Shown here one piece after another: positions 44,218-50,892 of a stretch of DNA of 64,000 nt. Each line of letters opens with the position of its first letter. Position 1 is the stretch's first letter. The notes under the pieces are model-generated. The model saw only the letters and a list, made by a program, of their open reading frames with translations. It was not told where the DNA came from and ran no database searches. The translations under genes were made by a program, and so were the position numbers. The stretch is from Fen-1258 sp041658245 (GTDB taxonomy: Bacteria; Bacteroidota; Ignavibacteria; Ignavibacteriales; Melioribacteraceae). Location: the NCBI GenBank assembly GCA_041658245.1, contig JBBAAM010000006.1:1-64000 (forward strand). The letters are read 5' to 3'.

Positions 44218-44252
44218 GGTTGTATCTCCTTTTATTTGTTTACAAATTTTAG

Positions 44253-44286
44253 ATTGCTTCGTCACTCCGTTCCTCGCAATGACAAT
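44253..44286. repeat. Dispersed palindromic repeat copy in the head operon
   Basis: ATTGCTTCGTCACTCCGTTCCTCGCAATGACAAT-type element with ATTGC/GCAAT arms, a close relative of widespread bacterial repeats that read RHCEERSDEA when translated. It lies between two head-region genes. Confidence 0.6.
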
Positions 44287-44287
44287 A

Positions 44288-44596
44288 TTATTTTTTCTTG
44301 CCGGTGAAAGCTTCGGCAGTTTCTTTTGTTCCTTCCGGTTTACCCGAGAATGATAACTTCATTTCTTTTTCGTAAGCGTCAACAGCATCAAAATCTTTTG
44401 AGTACATGATTTTGTTTTGGAAGTAAAGATCTTTCTTCGTGTTGCCGAATACGGTTACTTCATCACCGCGTGCGTAAGGTTTTGCACCGTTGCCGTCTTC
44501 TGTGTTGATGCGGCATGGGCTGTAAACCTTAAATTTTTCCGGTGAGTTTACTTCTTTCTCATTCCATGGTGTTAATTTCGGTTCTTGCGTTTTCAT
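44288..44596 (-). CDS. Small head-region protein
   Basis: 102 residues with a central beta part (KFKVYSPCRINTEDGNGAKPYARGDEVTVFG) and a Lys-rich end. No family recognised. It follows the capsid gene at the position of small accessory (FI-type) head proteins in lambda-like phages, hence a possible head completion or decoration role. Confidence 0.5.
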   Translation of the reverse strand: MKTQEPKLTPWNEKEVNSPEKFKVYSPCRINTEDGNGAKPYARGDEVTVFGNTKKDLYFQNKIMYSKDFDAVDAYEKEMKLSFSGKPEGTKETAEAFTGKKK

Positions 44597-44636
44597 TACG
44601 AGATTCCCTTTATATATTTTTAATTAATTATTTAGC

Positions 44637-44657
44637 GGGCGGCAAATTCTGCCGCCC
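44637..44657 (-). terminator. Hairpin after the capsid gene
   Basis: GGGCGGCA (transcript sense, from 44657) and TGCCGCCC form an 8-bp GC-rich stem with a 5-base loop. A/T-rich sequence follows but without a clean T run, so it may attenuate or protect the capsid mRNA rather than end transcription. Confidence 0.5.
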
Positions 44658-44677
44658 TTGAAAGAAATTTATTTTAA

Positions 44678-46675
44678 CTATGCACCAAAGATGTCAACAG
44701 TTGTATCCGATGCAATTGCAAATGATTCGGAACTTCTCAAGAAAAAGTTGAAATATGAATGGAGAGAAATTTCAATCACATCATTCTTATGCTGCGGTTG
44801 ATCTGCAACAGTAAGTTTTTCAACTCCCCAATTAAGGAGGAAGAACTCCGGCCACAAACCGAATATTGCAACTTTATCCGGTATCTGGTTGGAAGATTCG
44901 TAACCATAACCAATAACCTTGCCGTCCTGAAGTAAATAACCGTATGGCTGTCCAGCTTCTTTAGGAGTAACTTCAAAAACAGATTCAACATCAACGGATG
45001 TACCGAACTTCATATTTTCTTTCAGACCGTTGGCTTTCGCAATCAAGCGTTTTATATTAACCAAGTTTTTGAAATTGACCTGTGCAAGCGAAGGTGCAGC
45101 CGGACCTGATTGATTCAAGATACCTTTCGGCTGAATACCAACACCGGTACCATTAATGCCGAGATAATCAAGTTTAACATTTCTTGATTTGATCAATTGG
45201 TTCATAAGGATGGTATCAAAACCGCCTAACGCCGGATCCAACATCATAAATAACAACCGTCCAAACTGTGTGTCACCCGCTAAGTGTTTGGGTTCAACAG
45301 TATCAAGTCCGGTAACGATATAAGAAGTAGAAGTTGCCGCTGCGTTTTCTGCAACTCCATAATGAGAGAGACCACTAACAATCTTTGGCATTTGAAACTG
45401 TCCGCGTAAACCAGTAATAACAGTTGCACCCAAACGTCCAAGAACTGTTTCGTTCATAATAACATCTTTCAAAAGGTCGGCACGGAAATCTGGAGTTGAT
45501 AAATATCCGCCTTCAGCCGCCACACCGTAGGAATGGGCTCGTTTCGCTAGATGACGAAGTCCAATATTCGAATAATCTGCCGGTACAAAGATTTCACCCT
45601 TACCTAATTCCAGTCCGGTGCGCTTTTGAATATCATCCGAGATTTCGAATTCATATCCTTTTGTCTCTCCGCGCAGTAATGCTTGTACGGCTTTTGTTGG
45701 AGAATAACCTTTCAATTCATTTTCATTCAAACCCATATAAGAAACCGGCTTGTTTGCTGTACCGCCGCTTTTGATAACAATATCTGTAACGGATTTATAA
45801 AATTCTTTTAAGGTGCTGTCAGTGATTTCCTTTCCTTGCAGAATTTCATTAATGGTTTTTTCAGCGTGTTCCTTCGCTTCTTTTCCGTAGTTAGCCACAG
45901 CAGTTTTAATTTCATTTATGGCTTCAAGACGGAGTTGATCTTGTGTTTTTTTGGTTGGTTCTTCCATTGGTTCCTCCTTATGGATTTTTATTGAATTAAG
46001 TTTCGTTTCTAAACTTTTTATTTGGTTAACAGCTTCATTTAATTGTTTTTGTAATTCCGGATCGGTGCTTGAAATACCGTTCTGTGCTGCGTTCCGTTTT
46101 AGTTTAGCAGCTTCATCGGCGCCGATCGGGACCAATGAAAGTTCTTTAACTTTCCAGAATGTTCTTACCAGCAGCGGCATATCATCATTGAATTCATTTT
46201 TATATTCAACGCCGTCAATAGTAACAGCCGCACCTTTCGGAATCTCGACTGTGCGTAATGGATCTGTTTGATATCCGATTGAAACCGAATCAATATGTCC
46301 TTCTTCAATTTTCTTTTTAACATCTTCCTCGGCATCGCTCACATAAATATCACACAGCAATTCTGATTCATTGGTTTTCCAATTGCGTGCACTGCCGAGA
46401 ACATTTTCCACACTCATTCTACTGTGAGCATCGAGCAAAATTGTTTTATTATTTTTTGGAAGATCGCAGTACCGCATTGGTAAAATTTCACGTACGTGAT
46501 CCCATCGTTCCCAATCAATCACAACAGCCGGTGCTTCAGTTGTTGCAACGGTTGCAATGCCGCCGTCTTCTCTTTTACTTTCGGCACGATGTACAACAGC
46601 AGAGCGGCTGCACATACCGCCAAAGTTGCGGGGGTTCAGTTTATCCGGTTCAAGTCCTTCAATTTTTGGTTTCAT
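44678..46675 (-). CDS. Prohead protease-major capsid protein fusion
   Basis: 665 residues. N-terminal HK97-type prohead protease (S78-like): the His is in ILLDAHSRMSVENVLG (about 80-93), the Ser in IDSVSIGYQ (about 127), ending with VKELSLVPIGADEAAK (about 175-190). A charged coiled scaffold-like region (220-330) follows, then the HK97-fold capsid from about 345 (GLRHLAKRAHSYGVAAEGGYLSTPDF... GGFDTILMNQLI). In HK97 protease and capsid are separate; the fusion occurs in several phage groups. Self-cleavage after assembly would remove the N-terminal parts. Confidence 0.85.
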   Translation of the reverse strand: MKPKIEGLEPDKLNPRNFGGMCSRSAVVHRAESKREDGGIATVATTEAPAVVIDWERWDHVREILPMRYCDLPKNNKTILLDAHSRMSVENVLGSARNWKTNESELLCDIYVSDAEEDVKKKIEEGHIDSVSIGYQTDPLRTVEIPKGAAVTIDGVEYKNEFNDDMPLLVRTFWKVKELSLVPIGADEAAKLKRNAAQNGISSTDPELQKQLNEAVNQIKSLETKLNSIKIHKEEPMEEPTKKTQDQLRLEAINEIKTAVANYGKEAKEHAEKTINEILQGKEITDSTLKEFYKSVTDIVIKSGGTANKPVSYMGLNENELKGYSPTKAVQALLRGETKGYEFEISDDIQKRTGLELGKGEIFVPADYSNIGLRHLAKRAHSYGVAAEGGYLSTPDFRADLLKDVIMNETVLGRLGATVITGLRGQFQMPKIVSGLSHYGVAENAAATSTSYIVTGLDTVEPKHLAGDTQFGRLLFMMLDPALGGFDTILMNQLIKSRNVKLDYLGINGTGVGIQPKGILNQSGPAAPSLAQVNFKNLVNIKRLIAKANGLKENMKFGTSVDVESVFEVTPKEAGQPYGYLLQDGKVIGYGYESSNQIPDKVAIFGLWPEFFLLNWGVEKLTVADQPQHKNDVIEISLHSYFNFFLRSSESFAIASDTTVDIFGA

Positions 46676-46719
46676 ATTTCCACCTTTTATTTTTTAGCAG
46701 CACAGATTTCAAATCTGTG

Positions 46720-48432
46720 TTACAAAACTTTTTGTTTACCATTTCCACTATTGACAGCGGCGGGTTGATCAACAGATCCATCAACTGATTTTTGAATTGG
46801 TGCAATTTGTTTGTAATTACTTCCCGGGAAATTAAGTCCGGCATCTGCAAAAGCTTTTTTCTCAGCTTTCTTTTTATCAATAAATTCTTCCAAAGACCAG
46901 CCGTTCTCAGCAAGAAATTCATCGAAGAGCCAGGCCTCGTTAGACAGCATAAGAAGAATTGCTTCTGCCTCATCTTTAGGAGAGACCCATTTCCATGCAC
47001 GCCCCTGGAACCATGGTTTATTGAATTTATCAAACTTACCAGGCGGCAGATTGATTGCTTGAGTTAGCAATGCCATCTTTAAGAGTTCGGCAAAATTCCA
47101 ATTGAGAAAATGATCACGCTTCCATGAATGCAAACTTTTCCATGTATCACGTTCTTCTAAAAGATTTGTGCGGCTGGAAGTATAATTAACCGCTTCGTAA
47201 TCATTTGCTAAAGCAATGAAAGAAACATCCAGACCGGAAGCGATCCCGCGTAAAGCCCATTTTTGAAAATCTCCTTCCTTCCCGGATGGAGATTTGAAAT
47301 CAGCCAGCTTTGTTGTCATTCCTTTTGGTACAATAACATTTTCGCCGGGCATAGAAGAAACGATAAGCCGGGAAGGATCTTTTGTACCGTCTGCATTTAC
47401 TGCAAACTCGGCTCCGGGAATGTTGGCTTGATTAATTTCATCGCCAACAGATCCGTCTTTGTATTCATAGATCACATTCTTATTTGCGCTTACGCGTGCA
47501 TCAACTAATATTGCTTCTTCATAACCGCCTAACATTTTAGAACGGATAGCAACCGGTGCAAACCACGGAATACCACGCACCTGTGCGGAAGATTCTTTTA
47601 CGAACAAATGTTTTATCTGTGCCAAACCGTTTTCATCATAAGCAGAAATTCGAATTCTTTCTCCGGAGATGTATGAACCGTACATTAACTGCTGATACGG
47701 ATTTACTTTTTTAAGCCAGTAAGCAACCGGCTTGCGGTAAGGTGTCATTTCAACACCCATAACAATCATGTTGCCGTTTGGCAGCATTGTGCTGTAAGTT
47801 TCATCTAAATAATCGGCTTCGATAAGCTGAAGTGCATAACCGTATTTATAATTTTTATCTCTGATCGGTCTGATCAGAATTTCGCCGTCGGTTGGAATTT
47901 GTTTTATGATAATATTGCAGAGTTCACGGAAAGAAGATTGACCGGTTACATCGCAATTTTCCGGTAAGGACCAATCATCAAACATTTCTTGAATTATAGT
48001 ATTGGCAAGTTTATCGAACCGCTTCACTTTCATTTTTTCTAATTCATCATATACAAGATCATAAGCACTGTTGCGCAGAATAAATCCATCTGCACCAACA
48101 ACATTTTTCTGCAGCATGAACAAATATTTTTTAGCCCAAGGATCGTTTTGTGCTAACTGTCTGGATCTATTGCGGAGCCGTACTAATCCTTTATTTTGTG
48201 ACGCGCTGATCGTATCGTAAATATCGTTCCAATCGGAAGTGATATTAGAAACTTGAGCAGCAGCAAAGGAACGTTCTGATTGCAGAGTGCTGAGTGCAGA
48301 GTGAAGAGATTCAAAAGATTTTTCTAGTTCAACAAGATGATTGTTTACTTTTTCAGATTCATTCTTCAGATCCGTAACTACAACCGATGGAACGTAACCA
48401 AATTTCTGAGCTATGTTATCTTTAATTTTCAT
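46720..48432 (-). CDS. Portal protein (lambda gpB type)
   Basis: 570 residues. Matches lambda-type portal proteins: RNRSRQLAQNDPWAKKYLFMLQKNVVGADGFILRN (about 70-105), FRELCNIIIKQIPTDGEILIRPI, WFAPVAIRSKMLGGYEEAILVDARVSANKN. Twelve copies form the DNA entry vertex. I place the start at the ATG 48432 behind AAGAAG; a TTG at 48450 adds six residues and would overlap the upstream gene. The C-terminus is Ala/Lys-rich. Confidence 0.9.
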   Translation of the reverse strand: MKIKDNIAQKFGYVPSVVVTDLKNESEKVNNHLVELEKSFESLHSALSTLQSERSFAAAQVSNITSDWNDIYDTISASQNKGLVRLRNRSRQLAQNDPWAKKYLFMLQKNVVGADGFILRNSAYDLVYDELEKMKVKRFDKLANTIIQEMFDDWSLPENCDVTGQSSFRELCNIIIKQIPTDGEILIRPIRDKNYKYGYALQLIEADYLDETYSTMLPNGNMIVMGVEMTPYRKPVAYWLKKVNPYQQLMYGSYISGERIRISAYDENGLAQIKHLFVKESSAQVRGIPWFAPVAIRSKMLGGYEEAILVDARVSANKNVIYEYKDGSVGDEINQANIPGAEFAVNADGTKDPSRLIVSSMPGENVIVPKGMTTKLADFKSPSGKEGDFQKWALRGIASGLDVSFIALANDYEAVNYTSSRTNLLEERDTWKSLHSWKRDHFLNWNFAELLKMALLTQAINLPPGKFDKFNKPWFQGRAWKWVSPKDEAEAILLMLSNEAWLFDEFLAENGWSLEEFIDKKKAEKKAFADAGLNFPGSNYKQIAPIQKSVDGSVDQPAAVNSGNGKQKVL

Positions 48433-48442
48433 TTCTATCTTC

Positions 48443-48949
48443 TTACCCAAAAGAATTAATTAATCTTGGTGTTTTATAAATGCCTAATCTTTTTTGATAG
48501 CGGATGATCGCGGCTTCGATTTCTTCGAGAGTTTTAAACTGAGTTGATTTGCCGTTAATATTAACAGTCACATAATCACGTCCGGCAATTGTAAGTCGTG
48601 CAGCTTTAAGAGCATCCAATACTTTTTGATCGTCACTGCGTGGATCTGCAGTAGAAGTAAGCAATGCTTTAATAGGAACGGTCCCTTCCAGAACTTGTTT
48701 ATTAGTACTATCCGCAATTTCTGTAAAGAGATATTGATATGAGTAATCGCCGTTAGCAAGCGCGGCTGTTTCGCTTGAAGGTTTTGTAAAGATAAAACTA
48801 TCCACAGATTTTGTCGGCGTGATTGTTACTGTTGCAGCGGTGCCAAGTTTTAAGTAAAGTATACAGTTAAACAATGAAGCGGGGTAATCATCAAATGAAT
48901 CGGTCCAGCTCCATGCTGAACCGCAATATAAATTAAAATCTTTGATCAT
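48443..48949 (-). CDS. Ig-like domain joined to gpW-type head completion domain
   Basis: 168 residues. Residues 1-100 look like a beta-sandwich (SLFNCILYLKLGTAATVTITPTKSVDSFIFTKPSS... YSYQYLFTEIADSTNKQVLEGTVPIK). The last 60 residues match the small gpW-like domain: DDQKVLDALKAARLTIAGRDYVTVNINGKSTQFKTLEEIEAAIIRYQKRLG. gpW closes the lambda portal before tail joining, and here too it precedes the portal gene. Confidence 0.65.
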   Translation of the reverse strand: MIKDFNLYCGSAWSWTDSFDDYPASLFNCILYLKLGTAATVTITPTKSVDSFIFTKPSSETAALANGDYSYQYLFTEIADSTNKQVLEGTVPIKALLTSTADPRSDDQKVLDALKAARLTIAGRDYVTVNINGKSTQFKTLEEIEAAIIRYQKRLGIYKTPRLINSFG

Positions 48950-49050
48950 TTTTAGCCATTAGCATTTAGCTTTTAGTTTATATTGATTACTCGAAATAAA
49001 CTAATTGCTGTTTCTATTGGTGGATTTTAATTAAAAAATGCGGGAAAAAG

Positions 49051-49090
49051 TATGTCAGAGTATGTCAGAGTATGACAGAGTATGACAGAG
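49051..49090. repeat. Four tandem 10-bp repeats upstream of the head genes
   Basis: Units TATGTCAGAG, TATGTCAGAG, TATGACAGAG, TATGACAGAG follow one another without gaps, one per helical turn, 100 bases before the start of the head module. The surrounding 48,950-49,139 stretch holds no gene. An operator for a late-gene activator or repressor is a plausible reading. Confidence 0.6.
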
Positions 49091-49139
49091 AAAGTGAAGA
49101 AATGTTGAGAGTTGATGGGAGAATTATGAGATAAAATCT

Positions 49140-49304
49140 TTATTTCATGGTAAGTAATTCCTTCATAAATTTTATTTTTTCAGCGGCAACTGCAAATGAA
49201 TGGGCAAGTTCTATTGATTTTTGCCGAACATCTTTAGAGAGAAAAATAAAATCCTTTAAATCATTAATTAATTTTTGCGGATTCTCTATTTTATATTCTT
49301 TCAT
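49140..49304 (-). CDS. Small helical phage protein (54 aa)
   Basis: ATG at 49304, three bases after the end of the preceding gene; stop at 49140-49142. Charged, mostly helical (KLINDLKDFIFLSKDVRQKSIELAHSFAVAAEKIKFMKELL). Codon use fits its neighbours. Function unknown. Confidence 0.6.
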   Translation of the reverse strand: MKEYKIENPQKLINDLKDFIFLSKDVRQKSIELAHSFAVAAEKIKFMKELLTMK

Positions 49305-49307
49305 TGT

Positions 49308-49523
49308 TCAGTCCTTTTTTGATTGGTTAATATTAAGTTTTTCGATTGTAACTTTCAAACGGACTTGCCCGCGTTCTTCACTCATAAGCTGCTTAAGTGA
49401 ATTCACAAAAGATTCCGGATCAACAGCATCCCAAAAATCATTTATAAATCTATTCGGTGCAGAACCGAAAAGCGGCTTAACCATTTTAAGCGCTTTGTCT
49501 TTGTCCTCAAGTTCAATATGCAT
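49308..49523 (-). CDS. Small phage hypothetical protein (71 aa)
   Basis: 71 residues, acidic N-terminal half and a mixed C-terminal half (VRLKVTIEKLNINQS). ALKMVKPLFGSAPNRFINDFWDAVDPE suggests two helices. No family recognised. Part of the compact block of tiny genes between terminase and head module. Confidence 0.55.
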   Translation of the reverse strand: MHIELEDKDKALKMVKPLFGSAPNRFINDFWDAVDPESFVNSLKQLMSEERGQVRLKVTIEKLNINQSKKD

Positions 49524-49534
49524 ATTAACCTCGG

Positions 49535-49804
49535 TTATAAAATTAGAGGCATATCTTCAATGCTGCCATGCCAGGTTAAATCTTTCTTCTCAATGTTGCC
49601 GATTATTTTGCCGGACTTAATAAAATACCACAGAGATAATTTTGTAAAAAAATCTGTTGTTGAATCAAGTCCTTTTTCTCTTACTGTTTCATCAATCAGA
49701 TTATTTAGAACCGGATTAATTCTAAAGTGAATTCTATTAGTTTTATGTGTGCACAAATCTTGTACGCACAATTTTGTGTTTGAAATTATAACTTGTTTAT
49801 TCAT
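49535..49804 (-). CDS. Ribbon-helix-helix-like small protein
   Basis: 89 residues. RIHFRINPVLNNLIDETVREKGLDSTTDFFTKLSLWYFI has the strand-helix-turn-helix spacing of ribbon-helix-helix DNA-binding proteins. It could be the regulator that reads the 10-bp repeats 450 bases downstream; that is inference. Preceding N-terminal part contains two Cys. Confidence 0.5.
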   Translation of the reverse strand: MNKQVIISNTKLCVQDLCTHKTNRIHFRINPVLNNLIDETVREKGLDSTTDFFTKLSLWYFIKSGKIIGNIEKKDLTWHGSIEDMPLIL

Positions 49805-49837
49805 ATATATTTAATTCATCATCAGCTTAAACAGTAG

Positions 49838-50056
49838 TTATACCGACAAACGACTATCAATTAATTCCTCTATTTCACTATAAGTTAATTTTTGGATTTT
49901 ATTGAAATTCACATCTTCCGGTAATCCAAAATATTTTATAATAAATTCTTTTGTGTTTACTTGCCCATCGTTTGCTGATTTAACTTTCGTCTGGTGTCCG
50001 AATTGCTCACTTCGTTCACAATTCTTGTTTTCGTTTTCAATCAAAATTTCTTCCAT
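49838..50056 (-). CDS. Small phage protein carrying a repeat-derived peptide
   Basis: 72 residues. The middle reads NCERSEQFGHQT because a dispersed palindromic repeat (49996-50024, GAATTG...CAATTC arms) lies in the frame; the C-terminal half (FIIKYFGLPEDVNFNKIQKLTYSEIEELIDSRL) is a normal acidic helical sequence. The repeat-encoded stretch looks like a later insertion that kept the frame. Function unknown. Confidence 0.5.
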   Translation of the reverse strand: MEEILIENENKNCERSEQFGHQTKVKSANDGQVNTKEFIIKYFGLPEDVNFNKIQKLTYSEIEELIDSRLSV

Positions 50057-50113
50057 TACTTCCTCTTTTTATTAATGTCGCAATCGGCACAAACGGAGAT
50101 ATGTTAGTTTTGC

Positions 50114-50317
50114 TCATTTCTTAACTTTATAGATTTTACCCATTCTGTCATCTTTAGAATAATAAATATCTATCTTCCCTTCTTCTACTAATTTTCTTGC
50201 ATAGTGTGCCGCTTGTTTCATGCTTATCCCCATTTCTCCAGCTATAGATATTTGGTCACATATTCCCTCATATCCGTTTGTAAGTAAATTATAAAATTCA
50301 TCTTTATTTCTTTTCAT
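50114..50317 (-). CDS. Small winged-helix-type DNA-binding protein
   Basis: 67 residues with a helix-turn-helix (GICDQISIAGEMGISMKQAAHYARKLVEEGKIDIYYSKDD) and a short wing at the end. GAGGAGCG precedes the ATG. Probably a phage regulator; its target is unknown. Confidence 0.6.
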   Translation of the reverse strand: MKRNKDEFYNLLTNGYEGICDQISIAGEMGISMKQAAHYARKLVEEGKIDIYYSKDDRMGKIYKVKK

Positions 50318-50326
50318 TTGCGCTCC

Positions 50327-50500
50327 TCAAAAACTAATTATGCAATCAAGCGGATTTGCTTTTATCTGTAATTCATTTAATATTCCCCATTGAATATCTA
50401 AATCATTTTGTGTAATATCTTTTAATTCTTTACGAAGATATAATCCGTCTTTTTCTGAGTAACATAAAGTTCTTTTTGCTTGTGTTATTAACTTTTGCAT
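50327..50500 (-). CDS. Small phage protein (57 aa)
   Basis: ATG at 50500 behind CGGAG; stop at 50327-50329, ten bases before the next start. Sequence MQKLITQAKRTLCYSEKD then a helical part and CIISF end. No family recognised. Its leader contains the repeat that ends the lipoprotein gene. Confidence 0.55.
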   Translation of the reverse strand: MQKLITQAKRTLCYSEKDGLYLRKELKDITQNDLDIQWGILNELQIKANPLDCIISF

Positions 50501-50541
50501 TTTTTACTCCGATTAATTATTTATAAATTGTTTTCGCAAAC

Positions 50542-50562
50542 CGCTTATCGCCAACTCTGTTA
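50542..50562. repeat. Cassette-flanking direct repeat, downstream copy
   Basis: Plus-strand CGCTTATCGCCAACTCTGTTA, overlapping the lipoprotein stop codon (TAA). Differs from the upstream copy by one inserted base and one substitution. Confidence 0.7.
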
Positions 50563-50826
50563 GTTTGATTTTACCTTAATCGTATCGGGGAATTTCATCC
50601 AGACAAAACCTGTTGCAAAAAGATTCCCATCTGCATCTAACAACGTATATTTATTCCCCAAATCATTGCCACCAAGAAATATACATTTGATTGGTTTCTT
50701 TGCTTTCTTCACCCAATCAACTGTTGCTTGCTCATTGTCTGTATTTGAGCAGCCGACAAAACAAACTAACTCGGCAATCAATGCGACTCCGAGTAGTAGT
50801 CTAAAAATTCTAAATTGTTTTTTCAT
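50560..50826 (-). CDS. Small lipoprotein (moron candidate)
   Basis: 88 residues with a lipoprotein signal: basic start MKKQFRIFRLLLGVALIAELVCFVGC, the Cys in VGC as the acylation site. The rest (DWVKKAKKPIKCIFLGGNDLGNKYTLLDADGNLFATGFVWMKFPDTIKV) is a small beta domain. Phage-encoded lipoproteins often serve superinfection exclusion or host fitness. It sits between terminase and head genes and is bounded by two near-identical repeats, so it may have moved in as a cassette. Confidence 0.7.
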   Translation of the reverse strand: MKKQFRIFRLLLGVALIAELVCFVGCSNTDNEQATVDWVKKAKKPIKCIFLGGNDLGNKYTLLDADGNLFATGFVWMKFPDTIKVKSN

Positions 50827-50859
50827 TGCAACATTCCTTTTATTTAAGTTTTATAATAG

Positions 50860-50881
50860 CGCATTATCGCCAACTATGTTA
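50860..50881. repeat. Cassette-flanking direct repeat, upstream copy
   Basis: Plus-strand repeat with the core TTATCGCCAACTATGTTA, starting 12 bases after the terminase stop on the transcribed strand. Same orientation as the copy at 50542. Confidence 0.7.
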
Positions 50882-50892
50882 TAAATTTTCAA

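Noticed and set aside
46659..47033. Frames opposite or overlapping the portal and capsid genes
   Set aside because: They are out-of-frame shadows of long, well-supported phage genes.
50542..50881. Full integron attC sites around the lipoprotein
   Set aside because: Only one half of an attC-like symmetry is present at each repeat and no integron integrase is nearby, so only the direct repeats are reported.
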